A stretch of DNA of 64,000 nt from Flavobacterium sp. ENC. Lineage in GTDB: Bacteria > Bacteroidota > Bacteroidia > Flavobacteriales > Flavobacteriaceae. The stretch spans positions 408,247 to 472,246 of the forward strand of contig NZ_JAJMOY010000005.1 in NCBI RefSeq assembly GCF_020991415.1. Reading direction: 5' to 3'. Below the pieces are notes generated by a model. That model saw nothing but the letters and a program-made list of their open reading frames with translations. It ran no database searches and was not told where the DNA came from. Position 1 is the stretch's first letter, and every line of letters starts with the position of its first letter. Positions 32,448 through 41,713 of the stretch are shown here, piece after piece. A program made the position numbers and the translations under genes.

Positions 32448-34013
32448 TTATTCCGAAACTAATTTCTCTAATCTCTCAGAAACCGCAATTTCCTTACCGT
32501 TTTTAAAAATCCTAAATCCTTTTCCTTTATGGTATTTCGCTCCTGTTTTATCCCACAAAATCGTAATAATATTGCCATGATACAACACATTATCCAGGCA
32601 AAACCAATCCCATTTTTCCTGTGGGATCAACGGATTTACTTCTATCTTTTCATCCCCTCTCGGGCGTAAACCGACCAATCCTGTGATGATTAAATCATTA
32701 AAAGTCGAATGATTGTAATAGCGGCTTCTTTCCCGATCGCCCATTAACCAATAGCCTGTCGTTTCGTCGAGATACTCTCCAAGATAAGGTTTTCCTCTGT
32801 AATATTGGGACTGCACATACAAATCCAATTGTTTGAAATAATCAGTTTTGGCCACACTTTTCTGATCGTAATTGTTCAGAACATTCGCCATGGCCGTTAG
32901 CGTCTGCGAGCTGGCAAAGGGCCATATGGCACCATCCCATTCGCAGGTTCCGGTTCCGTGCGTTCTGAAACGCGGGCTTCTGCGCTCTGCGGTTGTTAAC
33001 CCAAACGGAGCTGCAAATCCTTTTTCGTCTTTCACCTGTTCCCACGCTTTTTCGAAACCTTTATCTTTTTGTGGCAGATTGAAATACCAGGGAATAAAAC
33101 CGATAGCTTCCCTTACCTGCGCCAAGGTGTCTTTTTCCGTGAAAGTCTCAAAGAATTCATCTTTGGAATTCCACAATTTGCTTTCTACCAATTTCTGAAG
33201 CGTATCTGCTTTCGCGGCGAAATAATTTTCCTGCTTGGTATCGCCTTGTAATTTTGCCATTTTGGACAAAGCCACTGCGTTTCCATACATATAACTGTTA
33301 ATCGTCGGGCGTGCATTTCTGAACTTTCTGGCACCGCTTAAGGATTCTTCCATTCCGTCTTTGACATCAAACTGCCAGAACAATCCGTCTTTGCGTTTTC
33401 GGTCTCCTTCCCAGGCGGCATATTCGTTAACCAGATCCGGAAACATATCCAGCAAAAACGTATCGTCTTTATTGACTAAATAACGATTGTACAACGCATC
33501 GGCCGTCCAGCTGCTGAATGTTCGAAGTTTTTTCATGGGCTTGCCGTCATTCCCCCTGAACCATAAATGTACATCCTGTTCCAGATATTCCGGATTATGC
33601 AGCCATCTGAACTCATTGATATGATGCCCCAAGGCACAGCTAATCATATTGTATTTATCGGCATAAGAGCGATCTACCAAAAACTCGGTAATGGCATATC
33701 CTTGTGGCGTTTTCTTAATGTGCTTGCGAGCACTCCACCAACGGAAGTAATAAATTTCCTCAAAGTTTTGCTGCGGACATTCAAACAACGGAATATTTTG
33801 TTCCATCCACGTCCACGCAGCATCATTTGGAATTGCAAATTTTAAATTTTCGTCTTCCATCGTGTTGAAATAATCAACATAATGTTTGAAGTTTTTTTCT
33901 TTTAAAATTACCGATTTTCCTTTTTGAGAATAGTCCGCGCCCGATTTACAGCTGTTTAAAGTTGCAATCAAAATGATGAAAACGACTATTTTGTATTTAA
34001 AATGATGTAACAT
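32448..34013 (-). CDS. MGH1-like (alpha/alpha)6 glycoside hydrolase lipoprotein
   Basis: The protein has 521 residues from MLHHFKYKIVVFIILIATLNSC, with lipobox Cys22. The longer frame from 34322 only reads through palindromic repeats and was rejected. The body has the toroid pattern of MGH1/GH63-like hydrolases: RWWSARKHIKKTPQGY, SSWTADALYNRYL, KDGLFWQFDVKDGME, PTINSYMYGNAVALSKMAK and GTGTCEWDGAIWPFASSQT. D/E pairs in GLFWQFDVKDGMEES and CEWDG are candidate catalytic residues. The same fold forms the GH142 beta-L-arabinofuranosidase of Bacteroides RG-II loci, and I suggest that role only tentatively. Confidence 0.65.
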   Translation of the reverse strand: MLHHFKYKIVVFIILIATLNSCKSGADYSQKGKSVILKEKNFKHYVDYFNTMEDENLKFAIPNDAAWTWMEQNIPLFECPQQNFEEIYYFRWWSARKHIKKTPQGYAITEFLVDRSYADKYNMISCALGHHINEFRWLHNPEYLEQDVHLWFRGNDGKPMKKLRTFSSWTADALYNRYLVNKDDTFLLDMFPDLVNEYAAWEGDRKRKDGLFWQFDVKDGMEESLSGARKFRNARPTINSYMYGNAVALSKMAKLQGDTKQENYFAAKADTLQKLVESKLWNSKDEFFETFTEKDTLAQVREAIGFIPWYFNLPQKDKGFEKAWEQVKDEKGFAAPFGLTTAERRSPRFRTHGTGTCEWDGAIWPFASSQTLTAMANVLNNYDQKSVAKTDYFKQLDLYVQSQYYRGKPYLGEYLDETTGYWLMGDRERSRYYNHSTFNDLIITGLVGLRPRGDEKIEVNPLIPQEKWDWFCLDNVLYHGNIITILWDKTGAKYHKGKGFRIFKNGKEIAVSERLEKLVSE

Positions 34014-34430
34014 ATTCAAATTATTATTTTTAAAATTCTTTGGGCGTGCCCCTCCGGGTCGTGCTGTACGTTCCCGCTTTTTTTTGTGAGGCTGAAAAAA
34101 ACCCCACAAAAAAAGAGCTCCACTTCCATCACTCACGCGAGAGAACTTTACAGTTTCCCACTCCTGCAAGGTTTTTAAAACCTTGTAGGTGTATTTTTTT
34201 TTAAACAATCTAGTCATTTCGACCCCTAGGCTTCGGGAGAGAAATCGCACTAGATTGGCTACAAAGATTGGCTTTTCTTTGTCGAGTTTCGCACGTGTTT
34301 CTCCCTGCGGTCGAAATGACAAACTAAATGTAAACTATAAATACCTACAAGGTTTTGAAAACCTTGCAGGAAACGTAAGCAGACCTAACAGGTTTTTAAA
34401 ACCTGTTAGGTCTAACTAACCATGTCAATA
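34014..34430. other. intergenic region packed with palindromes
   Basis: There is no gene. Palindromes lie at 34163-34189 (CCTGCAAGG core), 34345-34371 (CCTACAAGG core) and 34381-34413 (AGACCTAACAGG to CCTGTTAGGTCT). Between the first two, 34213-34320 is bounded by GTCATTTCGACC and its inverse GGTCGAAATGAC, a large imperfect stem typical of flavobacterial repeats. Confidence 0.75.
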
Positions 34431-36887
34431 TTAATTACCCGTAAAAGTAAACGTCTGCCCTACTTTCATATTCACATCATAAATAGTATAAGCTGGTAAT
34501 TGTAGTTTCTCCAATTTCGCCTGATCCGAAATAATAGGTTTCTTCACTTCAACATCATAAAACAACGGATTTGTATTTTTCCCTTTTGCTTTTTTAAGCG
34601 ACGATCCTTTTAAAGTATTCTCTACTTTTAATCTACAGTTTCCTCCTATTTTAGAATAAATTTTCAACTCCGAAACTTTATTGTTTTTCCACGTCATATC
34701 GATTACAAATCCGCCTCTGGCAACTAAACCTTTAATACTTCCGTCTTTCCAAACACCTGGTAAGGCAGGCAATAACTGAATCGCATCTTCCTGGCTCTGC
34801 ATCAGCATTTCGGCAATTCCGGCCGTACATCCAAAGTTACCATCAATTTGGAAAGGCTGGTGCGCATCCAGCATATTGGGATAGGTTCCGCCGCCTTTTC
34901 TTTGGTCTGCCGTTACCAGATGCATTTGATCCTGCAATAATTTATAGGCGTGATTTCCGTCTAATAATCGCGCCCACCAGCATACTTTCCAGCCCATGGA
35001 CCAGCCTGTAGATTCGTCGCCTCTGTAGTTTAGTGAATTTTTGGCAGCTTCAAATAATTCCGGTGTTTTGGTTGGTGAAATCTGATTGCTCGGAAACAGT
35101 CCGTACAAATGTGAAATGTGCCTGTGTTTGTCTTCCGGATTGTCCCAGTCTTCCTGCCATTCCTGCAACTGACTGTATTTCCCCACTTTCATCGGAGCCA
35201 TTTTAGCCAGGGCCTCTTTTATTCTTTTGGTAAAATCAGCATCCGGTGCGACCAGATTCGAAGCTTCGATTACATGTGTAAACAAATCAAAAACCAATTG
35301 GTTGTCCATAGTCGTTCCGGAGGCAATTGTTGCTTTTCCGGTTCCTCCTGCATGTGTATTTTCCGGCGAGCTTGACGGGACTACCACCAGATATCCGGTA
35401 TTAGGATCTATCATCATATAGTCTAAAAAGAAACTGGCCGCACCTTTCATCACCGGATAAATTTCTTCTAAATATTTTTTATCGCCTGTATACAAATATC
35501 TTTCCCATAAATCCTGCGACACCCAGGCACCACCCGTGGGCCACATTCCGGAAGCCGCCGAGTCTACCGGAGCGGTAACGCGCCAGATATCGGTGTTGTG
35601 ATGCAAAACCCATCCGCTGGCGTTATACATAATTTTTGCGGTTTCATGACCTGTTACGCTTAGCTCTTTTGCCATCTGAATAAAAGGTTCGTGCATTTCC
35701 GAAAGATTAGTGACTTCGGCAGGCCAGTAATTCATTTCGGCATTGATATTTGTGGTGTATTTACTGTCCCAGGGCGGTGTCACCATATCGTTCCAAATCC
35801 CCTGCAAATTCGCGGGCTGTCCACCCGGTTGTGAGCTTGAAATTAAAAGATAGCGTCCGAACTGAAAATACAATGCTGCCAGTTGCGGATCAAATTGTTT
35901 CGGAAAGTCCCTGATTCTTTCGTTTGTTGGTTTCTTTATTGCTTCATTTTTCCCTAAGTCTAATGAAACCCTGTCGAAGAATTTTTGGTAAAACGCCACA
36001 TGTGCTTTTTTAATTTCGTCAAAACTTTTCGGTAAAGCCTGTTCTAAATACGATTTGCTTTTGGCAATTTCATCACCCGTAACATCCTGATAGTTTTTGA
36101 AATTGGTGGCTATCGAAATATACAATGTCACTTCATCTGCTTTTTCAATGCTTAAAATTCCGTTACTGGCGTTTATTTCACCGCCTTTGTTTTGAGCAGT
36201 AAGTCTTCCCTGAAATTTTACTTTTCCTTTTACATTTTCAAAATTCGTCCCTAATCCCGAAAGTATAATTTGATTTCCTTCTGTTGATGCTACCGTTTTA
36301 TCGATCGGACTGTTCATAAAGATGTTACAGGTAATTTGTCCCGGCTGGCTGGCCGTAAGCTTCACCGCAATCACCTGATCTGAAAAGGCCGTAATGATTT
36401 CTCTTGTAAATTCTATGCCATTTACTTTGTATTTTACTTTTGCCGTGGCATCGCCAATATTTAAATCCCTGTAATAATCGGTATATTTTTGATGTCCCGG
36501 AAATGAAATATAAACGCTTCCAAAAGTCTGATACGGCATGCCGTCATTGGTCTGTGACATGATATCCTGCGTCGCCAAATCCTGGGCTTCATCAAATTTT
36601 CCATCAAAAATCAATTGACGAACGATTGGCAAAGCTTTAATTGATTTGGAATGTGCATTGCTATTCGGAGAACCCGCCCAGATGGTTTCTTCATTCAATT
36701 GAAGTCTTTCCACAGCAGGATCACCAAAAACCATTGCGCCCAGACGACCGTTACCTAAAGGCAAAGCTTCGTTCCAGATGGCTGCCGGTTTATCGTACCA
36801 TAATTTCAGGTCGCTGTTACTTTGTGCCGTTGCAGCAAACGAAACAATTCCAAAACAAATCGCAGTTATTTTATTTCTTAACTTCAT
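34431..36887 (-). CDS. GH95 alpha-L-fucosidase/alpha-L-galactosidase
   Basis: The protein has 818 residues from MKLRNKITAICFGIVSFAATAQ. The frame from 36926 adds 13 residues before the signal and is unlikely. GH95 hallmarks are plain: WNEALPLGNGRLGAMVFG near residue 40, QGIWNDMVTPPWDSKYTTNINAEMNYWPAE in the catalytic barrel, and AHQPFQIDGNFGCTAGIAEML with the conserved Asp. GH95 enzymes invert alpha-L-fucosyl or alpha-L-galactosyl linkages. RG-II chain A carries L-galactose and Bacteroides RG-II loci use a GH95 for it, so L-galactosidase is the favoured role here, though fucosidase activity cannot be excluded. Confidence 0.92.
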   Translation of the reverse strand: MKLRNKITAICFGIVSFAATAQSNSDLKLWYDKPAAIWNEALPLGNGRLGAMVFGDPAVERLQLNEETIWAGSPNSNAHSKSIKALPIVRQLIFDGKFDEAQDLATQDIMSQTNDGMPYQTFGSVYISFPGHQKYTDYYRDLNIGDATAKVKYKVNGIEFTREIITAFSDQVIAVKLTASQPGQITCNIFMNSPIDKTVASTEGNQIILSGLGTNFENVKGKVKFQGRLTAQNKGGEINASNGILSIEKADEVTLYISIATNFKNYQDVTGDEIAKSKSYLEQALPKSFDEIKKAHVAFYQKFFDRVSLDLGKNEAIKKPTNERIRDFPKQFDPQLAALYFQFGRYLLISSSQPGGQPANLQGIWNDMVTPPWDSKYTTNINAEMNYWPAEVTNLSEMHEPFIQMAKELSVTGHETAKIMYNASGWVLHHNTDIWRVTAPVDSAASGMWPTGGAWVSQDLWERYLYTGDKKYLEEIYPVMKGAASFFLDYMMIDPNTGYLVVVPSSSPENTHAGGTGKATIASGTTMDNQLVFDLFTHVIEASNLVAPDADFTKRIKEALAKMAPMKVGKYSQLQEWQEDWDNPEDKHRHISHLYGLFPSNQISPTKTPELFEAAKNSLNYRGDESTGWSMGWKVCWWARLLDGNHAYKLLQDQMHLVTADQRKGGGTYPNMLDAHQPFQIDGNFGCTAGIAEMLMQSQEDAIQLLPALPGVWKDGSIKGLVARGGFVIDMTWKNNKVSELKIYSKIGGNCRLKVENTLKGSSLKKAKGKNTNPLFYDVEVKKPIISDQAKLEKLQLPAYTIYDVNMKVGQTFTFTGN

Positions 36888-36899
36888 AGTATATATTTT

Positions 36900-37106
36900 T
36901 TTGCCACGAATTACACGAATTGGCACTAATTTCTCTTTTAATTTTTATTTCAATTTCACCAATTTATTTTGCTAATCATTAAAATCTGCTAAATCTGCGT
37001 GTAAAAAAATTACTCTCGCAGATTATGGAGATTAAAAAATCCTTCTAATCTTTTAATCTATGGCAAAAATTTAATTCGTGTAAATTAGTGTAATTCGTAG
37101 CAACCC
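36900..37106. repeat. GCCACGAATT inverted repeat with CGCAGATT element
   Basis: TGCCACGAATTACACGAATT (about 36902) and the inverted AATTCGTGTAAATTAGTG...AATTCGTAGCA (to about 37101) bound the spacer. In the middle lies AATCTGCTAAATCTGCG with the shorter inverse CGCAGATTA. Confidence 0.7.
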
Positions 37107-37124
37107 TTTCTTGCTTCTTGTTTC

Positions 37125-38552
37125 TTATTTCTTAACCTCGTAAATTTTATTGTTCTTCTCGCCAAACATTTCATATAATTTGTTGATATCTTTTAAAGCA
37201 TTCGCCGGTAATTTTTCGCCTTTATCTCCAAAAACAAACATTTTTTCTTTCGGTTCTATCACCACAGTTGATTCGTCGATTTCGCCTTTTTGATTTTGCA
37301 CTTTTTTCAAATCCAAACTTAAATATTTGGCCATGAACGGATATAAAGCCATACGCTTTGAAACTCCAAAATCATGTCCTTCGTTTGCAAAATGAGCATT
37401 TTCGACCAAATCTTTTTTACCGTATAAGCCGTAAGTTCTCTGAATAAAAGGAAATTCAAGTTCCGGAACGGCAAGTGTCCAGTCTTTTCCATCGGAAACA
37501 ATCAGCTGTGGTTTGGGGGCCATCATTGCAGAAATTTCAGCATTGTTGGTTCCGTTTCCGCACAAGTGAATCCCGCGTCCGCTTTCGCAGGGACAGCCAC
37601 CTGAAAAATGAGAAGAAACCATGACAACCGGAGCTGAAACGGTAATCCTGTCATCCAAAGCAGCCAAAAACATCGTGTGCGAACCGCCGCCTGAACCACC
37701 GGTCACGCCAACACGTGACATATCTGCATTTTTTACGGTTGCCAGATAATCTAATAATCGTATCCCGCTTAAAACCTGAACGGTCGATGCAATGCTGTTT
37801 CTGTGTGTTTCTTCCGGAAACTGAAGTAACGATTCTCCCCAGGCAAATAAATCGTAACTGACTACAATTGCCCCCATTTTGGCTAAAACTGCACAACGTA
37901 ACTGTTCGTCTTTTCTATATCTCCCATCTCCGAAATGACCGTCAGGCGTTAGGATAATTGCTGCTTTTTTGTTTAAAGGATAGGGTTTGTAAATGGAACC
38001 TGTTACATAAACTCCCGGCAGAATTTCCAATCCGATATTTTCAATACTATAATCTTTATAAATTCTTTTTGGAGTTAAAAGTGGTTTAGACTTTGGCATT
38101 GGGGGAGCCTTGTCTAAACCAAATGAAGTGATCATACAAGCTTTTAACTCTTTTTTGCGTTTTTCCCAATCGTCCAGATTGGTGTACAAATTGGTCAAAT
38201 AAGACAGTCGTTCTTTTCCTTTGTCTACAGATACTTTATGGTTTTCATATTTTCTTATGATGTAGGTTCCGTCGGGTTGTTTGAAATACATCAGCTCAAA
38301 CGGAGCCAGGATATTCGTTAAGGAAACAGCCAGATTTCCCGGTTCGATTCGCCAATCGGCATAGTCTAATTCTTTCCCTTTTAGTAAACCTCTGTCGTCA
38401 TTGATCTTGACCTTAAAAACAGTTTCAATTTTGTTTAGTGTTTCCGAAACCGGTTTTCTGAAATTAGTATCGGAAGTGCTTTGCGCATTTGAAAATGTCA
38501 AGGCAAAAATTGCCGTTACGATAGCGTATTTAATATTTTTTAAATTTTTCAT
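37125..38552 (-). CDS. STN-fused alpha/beta hydrolase esterase (CE19-like pectin esterase candidate)
   Basis: This 475-residue exported protein has a signal peptide ending SNAQS. Residues of about 30-103 (KPVSETLNKIETVFKVKINDD...LDYADWRIEPGNLAVSLTNIL...YIIRKYE) look like a secretin/TonB short N-terminal (STN) fold. The alpha/beta hydrolase domain then has nucleophile S287 in VGVTGGSGGGSHT, acid D354 or D357 in VSDGKDWT and H393 in NEGHDFG. Paired cysteines occur in GGCPCESGRGIHLCGNG. It resembles acetyl xylan esterases and the BT1017-type (CE19) pectin methylesterase of RG-II loci. It would remove methyl or acetyl esters before glycosidases act. Confidence 0.7.
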   Translation of the reverse strand: MKNLKNIKYAIVTAIFALTFSNAQSTSDTNFRKPVSETLNKIETVFKVKINDDRGLLKGKELDYADWRIEPGNLAVSLTNILAPFELMYFKQPDGTYIIRKYENHKVSVDKGKERLSYLTNLYTNLDDWEKRKKELKACMITSFGLDKAPPMPKSKPLLTPKRIYKDYSIENIGLEILPGVYVTGSIYKPYPLNKKAAIILTPDGHFGDGRYRKDEQLRCAVLAKMGAIVVSYDLFAWGESLLQFPEETHRNSIASTVQVLSGIRLLDYLATVKNADMSRVGVTGGSGGGSHTMFLAALDDRITVSAPVVMVSSHFSGGCPCESGRGIHLCGNGTNNAEISAMMAPKPQLIVSDGKDWTLAVPELEFPFIQRTYGLYGKKDLVENAHFANEGHDFGVSKRMALYPFMAKYLSLDLKKVQNQKGEIDESTVVIEPKEKMFVFGDKGEKLPANALKDINKLYEMFGEKNNKIYEVKK

Positions 38553-38898
38553 TTCGTATTGTTGAGATTGGTACGCGGATAACGCCGATTCGCTAAAGCG
38601 AAAGCACCGATTTACGCGGATTTTTATATTTGATAGCGAAAAAAATCCGTTTTTATTCGTGTGATCCGTGTATCATTTTGCATTATAATTTTATCCTATT
38701 TTTTGAATTGCCTCCTGCTTTAGAGGAAAATAATATAATTTTTAAACCGGCTTTAGCCTAATCTATTAATTTTGCTAAAGCCTTGTGACTTGTCGATTTT
38801 CGACCTCCAGTTAAAACTGGAGGCTATTCAATTTTTATAACTAACCGAATAAAAAAATCTGTGATAACCAGTATTCTCAGCCAAATCCGTGTATTATT
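38553..38898. repeat. intergenic repeats, no gene
   Basis: GGCTTTAGC (38749-38757) is inverted with GCTAAAGCC (38774-38782). CCTCCAGTT (38804-38812) is inverted with AACTGGAGG (38815-38823). The left part holds diverged ACGCGGATAACGCCGATT / AATCCG words. Confidence 0.65.
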
Positions 38899-41649
38899 TT
38901 ATATTTTGCATTCGATTGTATATTTTCCTGATCCTAATTTTAAATTCTCTGTTGATTTTCCGTTTACTTTTACTTCCGGATTTTTATCGGTCGGCAATTT
39001 TATTGTTGCTGAGGTATTGGCCGGGATCTCCACTTTCAAAATTAATTTTCCATCCTTTTTCTCCCAGGCCGAAGCAATTTTTCCATAGATGGATTGATAT
39101 GTTGCTTTTACAAAAGTCATATCTCCTACCATTTCCGGCTGAATAAAGAAATGTTTAAATCCGGGGTTTGCATCGTCTGGCACAATTCCTGCCAAACTCC
39201 GGTAAAACCATTCTTCAATCTGTCCCATCATAAAATGATTCCATGAATTTCCTTTGCGAGGATCCCATTGTTCCGTTAAGGTTGTCAATCCAAATTTGAT
39301 CTGGAAACCATAACCCGGTGCATCGTAATGATTGTTCATTTTATACATTGTTTCGTTTTCTCCGTTTCGGGCCAACGCCTGAAATAAATAGCGATTTCCA
39401 ACATCGCCTGTAGTCAGTCTGTCTCCTTTGGCTTTTATATCTGCCACTAAATTCTGCAGTACTGCTGCTTTGTATTGCGGTGCTACAATATCCATAAAAA
39501 CGGGAACGGCATTACTAAACTGACTGCTGGTTCCGTATTGTTTGGTTGCTTCGTTGAAAAACGCATCGTTGAATGCTTTTTTAATATCAGAAGTTAATTT
39601 TTCGTACTTCTCTATATCGTCGATTTTGTTGAGCAATTTTGCGGCCTTTGCCACCAGACTTGCTCCATAAAAATAATGAGAAGTTGCCGAAAGTGCAATC
39701 GGACTGTTTTTCGAATATCCTGCCGCATGCGTTCCGTAATCGTACCAGTCACCCAATCCGTGCGAAACGATATGATTTTTCGAAGTCGTGGTCAGGTAAT
39801 CCACATAGCTTTTCATAACTGGGTAATATTTTTCGATTAAGGAAGAATCCCCATAATATTCATAATACATCCAAGGTAAAATAACTCCTGTTACACCCCA
39901 TTCCGGAGAATCGGTAAAATCACCGCCAAAGATTACATACTCGGGAACAATAGTCGGAATCAGGCCGTTTTCGCGCTGTGAGTCTGAAATGTTCTGCATG
40001 ATTGCAGGAATATAACTTTCCAGATTATAATTGAACATTAATCCCGGGCCATTCAAGTGAACTTCTTCCAGCCAGCCTAATTTTTCACGCTGCGGGCAAT
40101 CGGTGAAAACACTTTGAAAATTGCTTTTTATTGAATTATTGATGAGCTCGTGTGTCTTGTTGAAAATCTCATTGGAAGACTCAAAAGTTCCTGCTTCGCC
40201 AGCCGAATTATAAATGAAATTTGATTCTAAATAGACAACCGTCGGGAAGTTTTCGTTTTTCGTTTCCTTGTAATTAATGTTTTCTATCTGAATGTACTGA
40301 AATCCGTAATAACTGAATTTTGGCTGCCATTCTTCAACACCTTGCCCCTTTAAAGTATAGTCGTAGTAGTAAGGTTTCCCGGATCTGCCCTGACCTACAG
40401 TTCCCTCATCATTTAATCCTTCCCCTACCCAGATCCGAACGGTTTGTCCTTTTTTTCCTTTGACTTTAATGGTTGGAAAACCGGAAAGATTTTGTCCCAT
40501 GTTAAAAACATAAGTATCTGTTTTCGGCTGTTTGAATTCTTTTACATCAAACTTTTTCTGAATCGTAACCGGCGGAGCAGTCTGCGCTTTCAGATTTCCT
40601 TTTGGTGCTTCCTGAAGGACTACTTTTTTCCAGTGGGCGTCTTTAAATCCTTTTTTGTTCCAGCCTTCCTGCTCTAAATTGGCATTGTAATCTTCGCCTC
40701 CGAAAATGCTGTTGAACGTAATCGGGCTTTTGCTGTATTTCCAGCTTTCGTCTGATTTAATGATTTGTTCCGAGCCGTCTTTGTACACCACTTTCATCTT
40801 AAAAAACAAAGTCGGCGGCCCAAAACTCACAAAAAACTTCGCGTATCTTTCGGCAACCATATTGTACATTCCGTTTCCTAACAGAACGCCAATCACATTC
40901 TCTCCGTTTTGCAATTCATTGGCAGACAACTCATACGTATTGTAATTGACTGTTTTATCGTAATCTGTCCACAGTGGTGCGAATTCGCTGTTACTGATTT
41001 TTTTTCCGTTAATGGTTAGTTCATAATGTCCTAAACCTGAAATATAAACGAAGGCTTCTTTAATTTCTTTTTTTAGTTCGAAAGGTTTGCGAAGGATAAT
41101 ACTTCTGCGCGACAAAGAATCTGAAGCATTAATGATGGCTTCTTTTCGCTCTTTTTTGAAAGTTGCCGTATGGTAATTTCTGCCTTCCGGCAAATGACTG
41201 TCGGCTTTTGTAATGGCACCAATCCAGATTGGATTTAGATCTGATGCGGAAGGTGCTATTCTAAACGAAGCTGTTCTGCTCCATTTGGAAACTTTGTTCT
41301 CCTGATCCCAGATTCTGACTTTCCAGAAATATTTATTTTCTGTTTTTAATGGATGTCCGTTATACGAAATTTGAAGATTTTTGTTTGAAATCACTTTACC
41401 GCTGTCCCAGCTATCAGCTTCATTTTTTTGAAGTTTTTCCGCTGAGGAAGCTACTAAAATCTGATAGGCATTTTGGGAGACATTCCGTTTTTCAGAAGTT
41501 AACTGCCAGCTTAATCGTGGCTGGTTCTGCACTACAGCCAATGGATTTTCAGCCTTTTCGCAGGTTAAATGCACAACAGCAGTTTGCCCCTTCGAAATGA
41601 GGGTGACTAAAAGGGTGATTGTTACCAGTATGTTTTTAAAAAACTTCAC
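38899..41649 (-). CDS. GH78 alpha-L-rhamnosidase
   Basis: This 916-residue exported enzyme (MKFFKNILVTITLLVTLISKGQ signal) has the full GH78 order. VVHLTCEKAENPLAVVQNQPRLSWQL begins the Ig-like domain. The rhamnosidase N domain is at about 190-350, the concanavalin-like domain at about 360-460 and the (alpha/alpha)6 barrel at about 485-820. The motif DCPQREKLGWLEE starts at residue 517, with E522 as likely general acid. It is clearly diverged from the GH78 at 29438-32191, as expected if the two cut different rhamnosyl linkages in RG-II or RG-I. It is likely periplasmic. Confidence 0.93.
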   Translation of the reverse strand: MKFFKNILVTITLLVTLISKGQTAVVHLTCEKAENPLAVVQNQPRLSWQLTSEKRNVSQNAYQILVASSAEKLQKNEADSWDSGKVISNKNLQISYNGHPLKTENKYFWKVRIWDQENKVSKWSRTASFRIAPSASDLNPIWIGAITKADSHLPEGRNYHTATFKKERKEAIINASDSLSRRSIILRKPFELKKEIKEAFVYISGLGHYELTINGKKISNSEFAPLWTDYDKTVNYNTYELSANELQNGENVIGVLLGNGMYNMVAERYAKFFVSFGPPTLFFKMKVVYKDGSEQIIKSDESWKYSKSPITFNSIFGGEDYNANLEQEGWNKKGFKDAHWKKVVLQEAPKGNLKAQTAPPVTIQKKFDVKEFKQPKTDTYVFNMGQNLSGFPTIKVKGKKGQTVRIWVGEGLNDEGTVGQGRSGKPYYYDYTLKGQGVEEWQPKFSYYGFQYIQIENINYKETKNENFPTVVYLESNFIYNSAGEAGTFESSNEIFNKTHELINNSIKSNFQSVFTDCPQREKLGWLEEVHLNGPGLMFNYNLESYIPAIMQNISDSQRENGLIPTIVPEYVIFGGDFTDSPEWGVTGVILPWMYYEYYGDSSLIEKYYPVMKSYVDYLTTTSKNHIVSHGLGDWYDYGTHAAGYSKNSPIALSATSHYFYGASLVAKAAKLLNKIDDIEKYEKLTSDIKKAFNDAFFNEATKQYGTSSQFSNAVPVFMDIVAPQYKAAVLQNLVADIKAKGDRLTTGDVGNRYLFQALARNGENETMYKMNNHYDAPGYGFQIKFGLTTLTEQWDPRKGNSWNHFMMGQIEEWFYRSLAGIVPDDANPGFKHFFIQPEMVGDMTFVKATYQSIYGKIASAWEKKDGKLILKVEIPANTSATIKLPTDKNPEVKVNGKSTENLKLGSGKYTIECKI

Positions 41650-41670
41650 GTTATAATTTTTAGTTCGTAG

Positions 41671-41703
41671 AAACCCAAAAAGTTTTAAAAACCTGTCGGG
41701 TTT
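41671..41703. repeat. degenerate palindrome of the AAACCTGACAGG family
   Basis: The right arm AAAAACCTGTCGGGTTT is intact but the left arm is eroded. It lies between the GH78 and propeller genes. Confidence 0.55.
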
Positions 41704-41713
41704 GATTGCGTAT

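Noticed and set aside
34014..34322. N-terminal extension of the MGH1-like protein by 103 residues
   Set aside because: The frame runs only through palindromic repeats. A clean lipoprotein signal starts at 34013.
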